Source: Chlorocebus sabaeus
Lineage: Eukaryota; Chordata; Mammalia; Primates; Cercopithecidae
Assembly (NCBI RefSeq): GCF_047675955.1
Contig: NC_132923.1
Location: forward strand, 93,431,137-93,495,136
DNA length: 64,000 bases
Direction: 5' to 3'
The notes under the pieces were generated by a model that saw only the letters and a list, made by a program, of their open reading frames with translations, did no database searches and had not been told where the DNA came from. A program made the position numbers and the translations under genes. This document shows, one piece after another, positions 23,621 through 34,415 of this stretch (positions are counted from its first letter, which is position 1; each line of letters opens with the position of its first letter).

Positions 23621-23898
23621 CCTGGCCTGGTACAGTGGCTCATGTCTGTAATCCCAGCCCGAGAGTGTGAGACCAGCCTGGGAAACATAGGTAGACCTCA
23701 TTTCTACAAAAAAATAAAAAATTAGCCAGGTGTGGTGGCACATGCCTATAGTTCCAGCTATTCAAGAGGCTGAAGTGAGAGGATCACTTGAGTCCAGGGG
23801 GTTGAGGCTGCAGAGAGCTATGATTACACCACTGCACTCCAGCTTGGGCAACAGAGTGAGACCCTTATCTCAAAAACAAAACAAAACAAAACAAAACA
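23621..23898 (+). mobile_element. Alu (AluJ-like) with deleted left-monomer segment
   Basis: The left monomer jumps from 'aatcccagcc' to 'cgagagtgtgagaccagcc', losing about 30 bp. The right monomer is complete and the tail is (CAAAA)n. Confidence 0.88.
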
Positions 23899-23955
23899 CC
23901 TTAATGAAAATTATTGTACTAAAAACATACTAACTAAACTAAAAACACTCATTGG

Positions 23956-24393
23956 TGTTACAGGCCGAGAAAATGGGGGTCGTGACCAACTCAGTATACC
24001 ACTGGAGACTATATGAGCAAACGGAAAACTGTTTTCATGAAAGCAGGATGTTGGAAAACTGACAACTGCGTCTGCCGCCAGAAGGGATACTGAGGGCTTT
24101 CCCGCCCCCAGCACAGTGTTCCGTGTGATTATCTATAGGAAATCTGAAGCCTGTTGTACAAAAAAAGAAATTATGTGTACCTGTGATAAATCAAGCAACT
24201 GACCAACCATTACCTCTCCCTCCCTGCTCTTTCCACCTCATAAATATGAAGGGCTGTGGAAGCTCAGGGCTGCATTTGCTCACTAGAAGCAAGGAGCCCC
24301 CTGACCTCTTCTTTTAAAATAGATCCTCTTGTATTTATCTTTATTTCTGCATTCATCCCCCTTCGTTTACTCACATGGAAACCATCAGCAACA
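23956..24393 (+). mobile_element. Candidate solo LTR of an endogenous retrovirus (class I-like)
   Basis: The segment begins TGTTACAGG and ends ...CAGCAACA, with TG...CA termini. It has a TATA-like 'cataaatat' (24239-24247) about 150 bp from the end, followed by U5-like 'tttatttctgcattcatc'. No internal retroviral sequence is attached. A clear target-site duplication is not visible, so the family and exact ends are uncertain. Confidence 0.5.
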
Positions 24394-24395
24394 CG

Positions 24396-24524
24396 CTGGC
24401 ACTGGGCATGGTGGTGCACACTTGTAGTCCCAGCTACCCAGGAGGCTGAGGTAGAAGGACTGTTTGAGCCCAGGAGTTCAAGTCCAGACTGGACGACATA
24501 GTGAGAAGCAAGACCCTGTCTCAA

Positions 24525-24559
<35 letters not shown>

Positions 24560-24561
24560 AT
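24396..24561 (+). mobile_element. Alu right-monomer fragment with (AATA)n tail
   Basis: It starts at 'ctgggcatggtggtgcacac' with no left monomer and ends in about ten AATA units. Confidence 0.8.
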
Positions 24562-24617
24562 ACTCATTGAACAGGATTAAAAGATTGGGGAAATGGCCTC
24601 CAAAAGACCCTCCAAAA
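24444..24617 (+). repeat. Source segment of a local inverted duplication
   Basis: It covers part of the Alu fragment, its AATA tail and about 55 bp of unique flank. It reappears in reverse complement at 25472-25624 with about 93% identity and fewer AATA units. Confidence 0.85.
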
Positions 24618-25125
24618 CTTTACCCCTTCAGGCCCCATAAGCAGCAATAGCAACGATAACAACAACAAAAACTGGCAAAAATAGGTAGAATCAACTTTTT
24701 CAAAATTCTGAAAATTAACCAAAGGCTTGCAGCTACTTGGGGACAGTGTACTTAGAAGAAACAAAAGTTGAATCTCAGTAAGAACAGCAAGCTGTGTGCC
24801 ATTTTAACTTACCCTAGTCTCATTCCCCACTCACCAGTTTGGCAGTAGCCTTGAAAAATAACAGCTTGCATTCCCTCTTAGGAAGTCCTCTTGGCAGCCA
24901 CTAGAGGAGGCAAATAGAGGTGGAACCCTTCCAAAGACCTGTGCTTAAGGAAATTGTCATTATTTGGCCTATCTGGTAGTTCCTTGGAAGACCCCAGTTA
25001 CAAGGATGACTTGAAGCTAGCCCATTGTGAATTACCTTCCTCCTGGGTAGGAAGAAATGTTTGTTGGAAACAATTAAAGGCCAATGTTTTAACCTCATGG
25101 CTGCCTGAAGCAATGAATAACAGTT

Positions 25126-25129
<4 letters not shown>
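24618..25129. other. Unique intergenic sequence
   Basis: No feature recognised. Confidence 0.45.
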
Positions 25130-25174
<45 letters not shown>

Positions 25175-25177
25175 ACA
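25130..25177. repeat. (CA)n microsatellite
   Basis: About 23 CA units with a single T interruption near the right end. Confidence 0.97.
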
Positions 25178-25450
25178 GAACTTCCTTTCCATCCCCCACA
25201 AACTAAGACTAACTAAAAGGCTTAAAAGGAAAAGCTGGGAAATTAGATGTCCAAAGGAGCCTCGAAGAACTCTGCCATATTCCTGGAAATTTACAAGCTG
25301 ACACACATGTGTAAGGCTGTGTGTGTGCTTAGGATAGAATGGGAAAGCTCTAAGCTCTCACTTGTGGCTGATTTTGATTTTCTGTGCAAGTAGGAAGTGA
25401 AGGCTAAGGTGCAGTTGGACACTACCTGGCTGAGTGTTAAAGGTGTGTCC

Positions 25451-25922
25451 TAGGCTGGGCGAGGTGGCTCACCATTTTGGAGGGTCTTTTGGAGGCTATT
25501 TTCCCAATCTTTTAATCCTGTCCAATGAGTATTTATTTATTTATTGAGACAGGGTCTTGCTTCTCACTATGTTGCCCAGTCTGGACTTGAACTCCTGGGC
25601 TCAAACAGTCTTCCTGCCTCAGCCTCCTAGGCTGGGCGAGGTGGCTCATGCCTGTAATTCCAACACTTTGGGAGGCTAAAGTGGGTGGATCATGAGGTCA
25701 GGAGTTTGAGACCAGTCTGGCCAACATAATGAAACCCTGTCTGTACCAAAAATACAAAAATTAGCTGGGCATGGTGGTGGGTGCCATAATCCCAGCTGCT
25801 TGGGAGGCTGAGGCAGGAGAATCACTGGAACATGGGAAGTGGAGGCTGCAGTGAGCCGAGATCACATGCCCCTGCCCTCTAGCCTGGGTGACAGAGTGAG
25901 ACTCTGTCTCAAAAAAAAAAAA
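25451..25922 (+). mobile_element. Alu disrupted by an inverted templated insertion
   Basis: The Alu starts at 25451 after 'gtgtgtcc', which recurs after its A tail ('gtgtgtcc' at 25924-25931), so this is the Alu's own target-site duplication. After its first 21 bases a 153-bp foreign segment intervenes. The first 21 bases are then repeated and the Alu continues to its end. Confidence 0.9.
25472..25624 (-). repeat. Inverted copy of 24444-24617 inserted in an Alu
   Basis: The segment is the reverse complement of DNA about 0.9 kb upstream, including unique non-Alu bases. It is bounded by 24-bp perfect direct repeats (25448-25471 and 25625-25648). It lacks a poly(A) tail of its own, so simple retrotransposition is unlikely. 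A four-base TCCT microhomology is shared by source and target at the right junction. Confidence 0.88.
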
Positions 25923-25933
25923 AGTGTGTCCCA

Positions 25934-25969
25934 ACACACACACGCGCACACACACACACACACACACAG
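25934..25969. repeat. (CA)n microsatellite with CG interruption
   Basis: CA units broken by 'cgcgca', directly 3' of the disrupted Alu. Confidence 0.95.
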
Positions 25970-26219
25970 CGCCCCTCAGTAAAGACTTGGATGACTTTTT
26001 TGCTTCTAGTTAATAAAGGAAATCACTGGCCAATCATTAACTGACCACTAAGATGGCTGACTAGAGACTTCATTGGCCACATACAATAAAGAATGTAGAC
26101 TTTACAGAATTAATCCAGAGAAGTCACTGAATAAATAAACAGCTGTAACAACAACAACACAGGAGAGGGGAGAAGAGTCTGGCTTTCAGGTTACCACATT
26201 ACAGCATTTAAAAAGTCCA
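25970..26219. other. Short unique or degraded stretch
   Basis: No feature recognised. The right end may already be old L1 sequence. Confidence 0.4.
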
Positions 26220-26890
26220 ATTTCGACAAAACGTTGTGAAACAAAATTGTATTCACAAGAAAAAAGGAATACATAGAAATTGCCTCTGAAGAAAGCCACA
26301 TGTTGGACTTACTAGGCAAAGACTTTAAATCAGCTATTTAAATATGTTCAAAACACTGAAAAAAATCTATGTCTGAATACTACATACTACAGGAAAGTAT
26401 GAGAATATATCTGTATCTGTATCTGTAATGTATCACCAGGTATAAAATATCAATAGAGAGATATAAATTATTATTATTATTATTATTTTGAGCTAGGGTT
26501 TTACTCTGTCAGCCAGGTTGGAGTGCAGTGGCACAATCTCAGTTCACTGTAATCTCTGCTTCCCAGACTCAAGCAATTCTCCCACCTTAGCCTCCAAAGT
26601 AGCTGGGACCACAGGCACACGCCACATCTGGCTAATGTTTTGTATTTTTGGCAGAGATAGGGTTTTGTCATGTTGTCCAGGCTGGTCTCAAACTTCTGAG
26701 CTCAGGCCATCCACCCACCTTGGCCATCCAAAGTGCTGGGATTACAGGCATGAACCACCACGCCTGGCTGAGAATTTTTTTTTTTTTTTTTAATGGAAAC
26801 TCTGGAGTTGAAAAATACCATAACTAGAATAAAATATTCACTAGAGGGGCTAAATAAGAACTTTGATCTTATGGAAGAAATAGTGATTTT
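26220..26890 (+). mobile_element. L1M 5'-region remnant (split by an Alu)
   Basis: The stretches 'attgcctctgaagaaagcc', 'ttaaatcagctatttaaata' and 'tggagttgaaaaataccata' follow the 5' part of old L1M elements. An Alu occupies 26465-26792. The next L1 sequence (26905 on) is from ORF2, so an internal part of the L1 is missing between them, or two elements abut. Confidence 0.6.
26465..26792 (-). mobile_element. Alu, antisense, with (TTA)n start and extra poly(T)
   Basis: The Alu body covers about 26487-26772. It is preceded by (TTA)n. Unusually, a second run of 17-18 T follows its 5' end (26775-26792). Confidence 0.85.
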
Positions 26891-27241
26891 GGAGATAGCT
26901 TCAAATTACAAATGCAAAAATTGGCAATTAGAAAAAAGATCAGCAAAGAAAAAGAGGAATTAAACAACACTGTAGACATCTATAGAACACTCCACCCAAC
27001 AATAGCAGAATGCACATTTTTCTTAGGTGCATATGGACTATTCCTGAGGATAGATCATATATTAGGCCATAAAACAAGTGTCAATAAACTTACAAAGATT
27101 GAACTTATACAGTATATGTTCTTCAACCATAACAAAATGAAATTAGAAATCAAAAACAAAAAGAATATGGAAATTCATAAATATGTGAAAATTAAACACA
27201 CTCCTAAATAATCAATTAGTCAAACAAGAAATCACCAGGGA

Positions 27242-27362
27242 ACTGGGCAGAGTGGTGTGTGTCTCTAATCCCAGCTACTTGGGAGGCCAAAGAAAGAGGA
27301 TCACTTGAGGGCAGGAGTTCAAGACCAGCATGGGCAACATAGAAAGAGCCTATCTCAAAAAA
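27242..27362 (+). mobile_element. Alu monomer (FLAM-like) in L1M
   Basis: A single left-monomer-type unit with a deletion. The L1 sequence 'agaaatcaccagggaa' before it and 'agaaatcacaagggaa' after it form the target-site duplication. Confidence 0.82.
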
Positions 27363-27450
27363 TAGAAATCACAAGGGAAATTAAAAATTTCTTTGAACAG
27401 AATGAAAAAAAAAAATCACAACATGACAAAACTTAGAAAATCCAGGAAAA

Positions 27451-27736
27451 GGTCGGGTGCAGTGGCTCACGCCTGTGATCCCAGCATTTTGGGAAGCCAA
27501 GGCGGGCAGATCAAGAGGTCAGGAGATCGAGACCATTCTGGCTAACATGGTGAAATCCTGTCTCTACTAAAAACACAAAAAATTAACCTGGGCCTGTAGT
27601 CCCAGCTACTCAGGAGGCTGAGGCAGGAGAATGGCATGAACCCCGGAGGCGGAGCTTGCAGGGAGCCAAGATCATGCCACTGCACTCCAGCCTGGGCAAC
27701 AGAGCGAGATTCCATCTCAAAAAAAAAAAAAAAAAG
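27451..27736 (+). mobile_element. AluY-like element in L1M
   Basis: It has the 'ggagaatggcatgaacccc' AluY-type stretch and a small deletion at the start of the right monomer. The flanks 'tccaggaaaa' and 'tctaggaaaa' are the probable target-site duplication. Confidence 0.88.
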
Positions 27737-28152
27737 GTATCTAGGAAAAACAATGTTTAGAGGGAAATTTATAGCTGTTAAAGGCATACATAAAACAAGA
27801 AGGAAGCTCACAATTCAACAACCCAAACTTCCACCTTGAAAACCTAGAAAAAGAAAAGAAAATTAAATCCAAAGCAAGTAAAAAAGGGCAAAAATAAAAA
27901 TTAAAGCAGGAATAAACAAAATACACTATAGAAAAATAATAGAGAAAATTAACAAAATTAAAAGTTAGTTCTTTAAAAAGATCAACAAAATTGACAAACC
28001 TTTACTAGACAGATTTAAAAAAAGAAGACTCAAATTATTAAGATTAAGAATTAAAGTGGGGACTACTGACCTTACAGAAATAAAAAAAGGACTATAGTTT
28101 TATGTCAATAAGCTAGATATTCCAGACGAAATTGATAGAAAGACACAAACTA

Positions 28153-28440
28153 GGCTGGGCGCAGTGGCTCATGCCTATAATCCCGGCACTTTGGGAGGCT
28201 GAAGTGGGCTGATAACGAGGTCAGGAGATCAAGGCCATCCTGACCAACATGGTCTACTAAAAATACAAAAATTAGCTGGGCATGGTGGTGCATGCCTGCA
28301 ATCCTAGCTACTCGGGAGGCTGAAGCAGGAGAATCGCTTGAACCCAGGAAGTAGATGTTGCAGTGAGCCGAGATCATGCCACTACACTCCAGCCTGGTGA
28401 CAGAGTGAGACTTTGTATAAAAAAAAAAAAAAGAAAAAAA
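28153..28440 (+). mobile_element. Alu in L1M, with perfect target-site duplication
   Basis: A sense Alu with about 20 bp missing in the left monomer. The 12-bp agacacaaacta is perfect at 28141-28152 and 28441-28452. Confidence 0.92.
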
Positions 28441-28518
28441 AGACACAAACTACTGAAACAGACTCAAAAAGAAACAAATAATCTCAATAGACATAATAAC
28501 GAGTAAAGAGATTGAATT

Positions 28519-28549
28519 AATAGTAGTAGTAGTAGTAATAATAATAATA
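28519..28549. repeat. (TAG)n(TAA)n microsatellite
   Basis: A short trinucleotide run inside the L1M sequence. Confidence 0.9.
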
Positions 28550-29040
28550 TACTATCCACAAAGAAAATCCCATCCCAGATGGCTTCATTAGTGAATTCTG
28601 TCAAACATTTAAAGAATTAATACAAATTCTTCACAAACTCTTCCAAGAAATAGGAGAAAAGTAAACACTTCCCAAATCATTTTGTGAGGCCACTACTACT
28701 CTGATATCAAAACCAGACGAAGACATCACAAGACAAGAAAATCACAGATCAATACCGCTTATGAATATGGATGCAAAACTTCAACAAGATAATAAACTGA
28801 ATCCAGCAACATATAAACTCAATTATACACTTTGACCAAGTGAGATTTATCCCAGGCATGCAAAGTTAGTTTAATATCTGAAAATCAATTACCATAATGC
28901 ACTGTATCAATAGAGTAAAATTCTATTTTACTTTAGAGTAAAATCCTCAAAATTTCATGATCATCTCAATAGGTGCAGAAAAAACATTTGACAAAATCCA
29001 ACCCTTTTCATGATAAAACACTCAACAAACTAGAAATTAA

Positions 29041-29205
29041 TGTCTGAATTTATTCTACTGTGGTTGGAGAGTTCAATTGTATGAGTTCAATCTTTGTAAA
29101 TTTATTGACACTTGTTTTATGCCTAACATGTGGTGTATCCTGGGGAATAGTCCATGTGCACTTGAGAATAAAGTGCATTTGGTCTTTTTTGGGTAGAAGA
29201 GCACA
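29041..29205 (-). mobile_element. Inverted L1 ORF2 segment inside the sense L1
   Basis: Read on the minus strand this is L1 endonuclease-end sequence ('aacaagtgtcaataaatttac'-type core), equivalent to 27010-27130 of the same element. The flanking L1 resumes at 29205 with almost no target loss, so a short bit of ORF2 was replaced by an inverted piece of another part of ORF2 or of another L1 copy. Confidence 0.75.
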
Positions 29206-29555
29206 TCCTCCACATGATAAGGGGCATCTATGAAAAACCCACATCTAACTTCATATTTAATGGTGAAATATTGGATGTTTTCCTACTAAGATCAGGAACA
29301 AGACAAAGGTGTCTCATTTTGTTGTTTATACTCAACATTGTACTAGAGGTTCTATCCAGGGCATTTGGACAAGAAAAAGAAACAAAAGTCATCAAGATTG
29401 AAAAGAAAGAAGTAAAACTATTTCTATTTGTAAGTGGTATGACATAATGCTGTTATAGATAATCCTGAGGAATCCACTTAAAAACTATTAGAAATAATCA
29501 ACAAGATACATAAGGTTGCAGAATTTAAGATTACATACGAAAATCAATTGTATTT

Positions 29556-29848
29556 TTTTTTTTTCTGAGATGGAGTCTCACTCTGTCACCCAGGCTGAAG
29601 TGCAGTGGCACAATCTCGGCTCATTGAACCCTCCTTCTTCCGGGTTCAAGTGATTCTCCCACCTCAGAACCTGAGTTGCTAGGATCACAGGTGCAGGCCA
29701 CCATGCCCAGATAATTTTTGTATTTTTGGTAGCGACGGGATTTCGCCGTATTGGCCAGTGTGGTCTTGAACTTCTGACCTCAAGTGATCTGCCCACCTCA
29801 GCCTCCCAAAGTGCTGGGATTACAGGCATGGGCCACCACACCCAAGCA
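29556..29848 (-). mobile_element. Alu, antisense, in L1M with 16-bp perfect target-site duplication
   Basis: aaaatcaattgtattt occurs at 29540-29555 and 29849-29864. The body is an antisense Alu with scattered mutations. Confidence 0.94.
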
Positions 29849-29985
29849 AAAATCAATTGTATTTCATAAAATATACACTAGTAATGAACTCTGAAAATAA
29901 AATTAAGAAAACAATTCTATTTATAATAACATCAACATGAATAAAACACTTAGGTATAAATTTAACAAAAGATGTACAAGACTTC

Positions 29986-30361
29986 TAATATGGTCTGTTT
30001 CTGTGTCCACACCCAAATCTCATCTTGAATTGTAGTTCCCATAATCCCCATGTGTCATGGGAAGGACCTGGCAGGAGGTAATTGAATCATGGAGGCGGTT
30101 ACCCCCATGCTGTTCTCATGATAGTGAGTGGGTTCTCATGAGATCTGATGGTTTTATAAGAGACTTTTCCACTTTTGCTTGGCACTTCTCTCTCCTGCCA
30201 CCATGTGAAGAAGAACGTGTTTGCTTCCCCTTCTGCCATGCTTGTAAGTTTCCTGAGGCCTCCCCAGCCATGTGGAACTGTGAGTCAATTAAACCTATTT
30301 CCTTTATAAATTACCCAGTCTCTGGTATTTCTTCACAGTAGCATGAGAATAGTGTAATACA
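29986..30361 (+). mobile_element. THE1-type solo LTR (ERVL-MaLR) in L1M
   Basis: About 376 bp with recognisable MaLR LTR blocks: 'cccaaatctcatcttgaatt', 'atgctgttctcatgatagtg', 'gtgagtcaattaaacctat', 'ataaattacccagtctctgg'. Perfect 5-bp ACTTC target-site duplications flank it (29981-29985 and 30362-30366). No internal region remains, as expected after recombination between two LTRs. Confidence 0.92.
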
Positions 30362-30914
30362 ACTTCTATACTGAAGACTACAAAACACCGTTGAAAGAAA
30401 TTAAGGGAGATTTAAATAAATGGAAAAACATCCTGTTTTCTTAAGTTGGAAGACTTAATATTGTTGCAATGGCAATATTCTCCAAATTGATATACAGATT
30501 TAATGCAATTTCTATCAAAATTTCAACTGCCTCTGTTGCAGAAATTGACAAGATGATCCTAAAAGTCATATGAAAATGCAAAGGATCCAGAAGGGCCAAT
30601 ATAATCCTGAAAAGGAACAAAGTTGGAGGACTCCCACTTTCTGATTTTCAAAACTTACTGTAAAGCTGCAGTAATTAAGACAGTGTAGTACTGGGAAAGG
30701 ACAGCCATACAGATCAATGGAATAAAAGTGAGAGTCTATGGTTAATTGATTTTCAACAAGGATGCCAAGACTATGCAATGGAGAAAAGAACAAAAGAACA
30801 ATCTTTTCAACAAATAATAGTAGGACACTGGATATCCACATGCAAGGGAATGAATTTGGACCCCTGACTCACACTATGTACAAAAAACTAAATCAGAATG
30901 GATCGAAGATTGTC

Positions 30915-31047
30915 TTTTTTTTTTTTTTGAGATAAGGTTTCACTATATTGCCCAGACTATTCTTGAACTCCTGGGCTCAAGCAATCCTCCCACCTTTGCC
31001 TCCCAAATTGCTAGGATTATAGGCATGAGCCACAGTGCCAGCAGCCA
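30915..31047 (-). mobile_element. Alu monomer (FLAM-like), antisense
   Basis: Poly(T), then one monomer ending 'gcatgagccacagtgcca'. The flanks 'gatcgaagattgtctt' and 'gatcaaaggtctt' are a decayed target-site duplication in the L1. Confidence 0.8.
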
Positions 31048-31364
31048 GATCAAAGGTCTTAAGAGCTAAAACTATAAAGCCCTTGGAAGAAAATATAGGG
31101 CTAAATCTTCATGATCTTGGATTAGGTAATAGTTTCTTAGGTATGACACCTAAAACACAAGCAATTAAATAAAAAAATAGATAAATTAGACTTCAAAATT
31201 AAAAACCTTTGTGCATCAAAGGACACTCACAGGAAAATGAAAAGACAACCCACAGAACGAGAGAAAATATTTGTAATTTACATATCTGACAAGTAACTTG
31301 TATCTAGAATAGAAATAACTCCTACAATTCAATAATAAAAAAAAGACAACCCAATTTTAAAATG

Positions 31365-31667
31365 GGGGCTGGATGTGGCATCTCATGTCTGTAATCCTGG
31401 CACTTTGGAAAGCCAACATGGGAGCATGGCTTGAGGCCAGAAATTAAAGACCAGACTGGGCCATATAGTGGGATCCCATCCCTAAAAAAAAAAAAAAAAA
31501 TTAGCTGGATGTGGTGGCCTGTGCCTGTGGTTCCAGCTACTTGGGACACTGAGGTGGGAGGATTGCTTGAGCCTGGGAGGTTGAGGCTGCAGTGAGCCAT
31601 GATCAAGCCACTGCACTCCAGTGTGGGCAACAGAGCAAAAACCCATTACAAAAAAAGAAAAAAAAAC
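31365..31667 (+). mobile_element. Alu (AluJ-like) in L1M
   Basis: A diverged sense Alu with a 17-base middle A run and A-rich tail. Confidence 0.87.
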
Positions 31668-31936
31668 AAGGCAAAGGATCTGAATAAGTATTTCTCCAAA
31701 GTAGGTTTACAAATGGCTTGATGTCATTAGTCATCAGGGAAATTCAAATCAAGGCCTCAATGAGATATCACTTCACACCCACTAGAATGAGGCTATAATA
31801 ATAATTTTAAAAGAGCAATAGCAAGCATTGGCACAGCTGTGGAGAAATTTCAGACTCATGCAAGGCTGGTAAAATGTAAAATGGTATAGCTTCTGTGGAA
31901 AACAATTTGACAGTTTATTTAAAAGTTAAATATACA

Positions 31937-32263
31937 GGCTCAATACCGAATACAGGTGGCTCATGCCTATAATATCAGCATTTTGGGATGCCAGGGAAGG
32001 AGGATCTTTTGAGCCCAGAGTTTGAGACCAGCCTGGGAAACATAGTGAGACTCCATCTCTATAAATAAATAAATTAGCCAGGCATGGTGGCACATGCCTA
32101 TAGTCCCAGCTACTTGGGAGGCTGAGGTGGGAGGATCATTTGAGCCTAGGAGTTCAAGGCTGCTGTAAGCTGTGATCACACTACTGCATTCCAGCCTGGG
32201 TAACAGAGTGAGACCTTGTCTCAAAAAAAAAAAAAAAAAAAGAAGAAAGAAAAAGAAAAAAAG
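31937..32263 (+). mobile_element. Alu (AluJ-like) in L1M
   Basis: The start is eroded, the middle linker is (ATAA)n, and the tail is about 20 A followed by AAG repeats. The L1 3' end continues at 32264. Confidence 0.85.
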
Positions 32264-33076
32264 ATAAACACAAGAGTTATGATCTAGTAATTCTATTCTA
32301 GGTATATTTCCAAGAGAAATGAAAACATATGTCCACATAAAACTTATACATTAGTGTCAATAACAGCATTATTCATAGTAGCTTAAAGGTGGAAACTATG
32401 CAAATGTCCATCAACTAAATAATGGATAAGCAAATTGTGATATATCCATACAATAGAATATTATTCATGCATACATGGAATGAAGTGCTAATTCATACTA
32501 CAATATGATGAACTTTGAAAAATTATGATATGTGAAAGAAGCCAGACATAAAATGTCAAATATTTTATGATTTCATTCAAATGAAATGCCCAAAATAGGC
32601 AAATCCATAGAGACAGAGAGTAGATTAGTTGCCCAGGGATGGTGGAAAGGGGGAATAAAAAGTGACTGCTAATGGTGATAAAGTTTCCTTTTAAGGTGAT
32701 GAAATGTTCCAAAATTAAATAGTGATGGTAGTTGCACAACTTTGTGAATATACTAAAAACCACTAATAGCACACTTAAAAAGGTGAATGTTATGGTATGT
32801 GAATTACATCTCAGTTAAAAATAAGCAGATTAGACACAATCAAATAAAAGATTAGGGAACTTGAAGATAGATCAATATAAATAATCCAGACCAAAGCATG
32901 GAGATGGAAAAAGGAAAAGAGAGATGAGAGAAGGGCTCTTCAATGAGCAATGTGAGATCTGATGCAATGTGAGATTGCATCAAAAGGTAACACCCATGTA
33001 ACTGAAGTCCCATAAGGAGAAGAGAAATAGAGTGGAGCACAAAACATGTTTGGATTCCATTTAAAGAAGTGTTGGA

Positions 33077-33387
33077 GGCCAGGTGTGGCAGCTCAAGCCT
33101 GTAATCCCAGCACTTTGGGAGGCCCAGGCAGGCAGACCACGTGAGGTCAGGAGTTTGAGACCAGCCTGGGCAACATGGTGAAATCCCATCTCTACTAAAA
33201 ATACAAGTATTAGCTGGGTGTGATGGTGGGTGCCTGTAATCCCAGCTACTCAGGAGGTTGAGGCAGGAGAATTGCTTGAACCCGGGAGGTGGAGTTGCAG
33301 TGAGCTGAGATTGTGCCACTGCCCTCCAGCCTGGGTGACAGAGCAAGACTCTGTCTCAAAAAAAGAAAAAAAGAAAAAGAAGTTTTG
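33077..33387 (+). mobile_element. Alu (AluS-like)
   Basis: A full sense Alu with an A/G-rich tail. The flanks aaagaagtgttgg (33064-33076) and aaagaagttttgg (33376-33388) are the target-site duplication. Confidence 0.92.
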
Positions 33388-33520
33388 GGCTGGACGTGGC
33401 GGCTGATGCCTGTAATCCAAACACTTTGGGAGGCCGAGAAGGGAGGATTGCTTGAGCCCAGGAGTTCCAGATCAGCCTGGGCAACATAGTGAGACCCTAT
33501 CTATACAAATAAAACAATTT
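33388..33520 (+). mobile_element. Alu left monomer, interrupted
   Basis: It starts directly after the previous Alu and stops at 'aaataaaacaattttc', where an antisense Alu follows. Confidence 0.82.
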
Positions 33521-33768
33521 TCTTTTTGAGATGGAGTCTCATTCACTGCAACCTCCGCCTCCCAGGTTCAACCAATTATCTGCCTCAGCCTCCTGAGTAG
33601 CTGGGATTACAGGCGCCCACCACCACACCCAGCTAATTTTTTGTATTTTTAGTAGAGACGGGGTTTCACCATCTTGGCCAGGCTGGTCTTGAACTCCTGA
33701 CCTCGTGATCCACCTGCCTCAGCCTCCCAAAGTGCTGAGATTACAGGCGTGAACCACCACGCCTGGCC
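33521..33768 (-). mobile_element. Alu, antisense, tail-to-tail with the preceding Alu
   Basis: An antisense Alu lacking about 35 bp of its right monomer ('gagtctcattcactgcaac'). Confidence 0.9.
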
Positions 33769-34130
33769 AAAATTTTTAAATTAAAAAAAAGTTTGCCTGA
33801 AAATGTTCTAAATTTGATAAAAGTGTATAACAACTCAAGATCCAAAAAGCTCAGAAATTCCTAAGCTGGATAAATACAAAAATAATAACACCAATGCACA
33901 TCAGGGTCAAACTGTTGAAAGCCAGAAATAAAGGAAAAAAATCTTAACAGCAACCAGAGAAAATGGACACATTATACATAGAGAAACGATGATAAGAATG
34001 TCAGCCAAGTTCTCATGAGAAACAATATAGTTCAAAAGACAATTGAATGGCATCTTTAAAGTACTGAAAGAAAAAGTTCAACCTAGAATTCTATATTGAG
34101 TGAAAATAGATCTTATTTTTAAAATTTTAT

Positions 34131-34415
34131 TTAGAGATAGGGTCTCACTCTGTGGCCAAGGCTGGAGTGCAGTGACATGATCATGGCTCACTTACAGCCT
34201 CAACTTCCCAGGTTCAAGTGATCCTCCCACTTCAGCCTCCCAAGTGGCTGGGACTGCAGGTGCCCACACCACACCCAGGTAATTTTGTTTATCTTTTGTA
34301 GAGATGAGGTCTCACTATGTTGTCTAGGCTGATCCCAAACTCCTGGGTTCAATCAATCCTCTCTCCTTGGCCTCCCAAAGTGCTGGGATTACAGGCATGA
34401 GCCACTATGCCTGGC
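34131..34415 (-). mobile_element. Alu (AluJ-like), antisense, in L1M
   Basis: Antisense dimer. The flanks 'agatcttatttttaaaa' and 'agatgtattttaaa' are a decayed target-site duplication. Confidence 0.88.

Larger units (their letters stand above)
26905..32825 (+). pseudogene. Long decayed L1M: ORF2 and 3' end, with nested insertions
   Basis: L1 ORF2 encodes endonuclease and reverse transcriptase for LINE retrotransposition. Here the sequence runs in L1 order from the end of the endonuclease domain ('agaacactccacccaacaat') through the RT region (29214-29447) to the 3' tail near 32825. Five Alus, two Alu monomers and a THE1 LTR interrupt it. Frameshifts and stops are frequent. In the RT frame the position of the catalytic Asp-Asp reads Ser-Gly (FVSGM), so it is inactive. 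A 160-bp segment at 29041-29205 is inverted. Confidence 0.85.

Noticed and set aside
25130..25969. CRISPR-like or phage-like repeat arrays
   Set aside because: The repeated units are CA microsatellites and Alu copies in a primate genome. There are no spacers of regular length.
28880..32825. Possible active L1 in the 27-33 kb region
   Set aside because: The RT catalytic pair is lost, frames are broken, the 5' part is missing and many insertions interrupt it.
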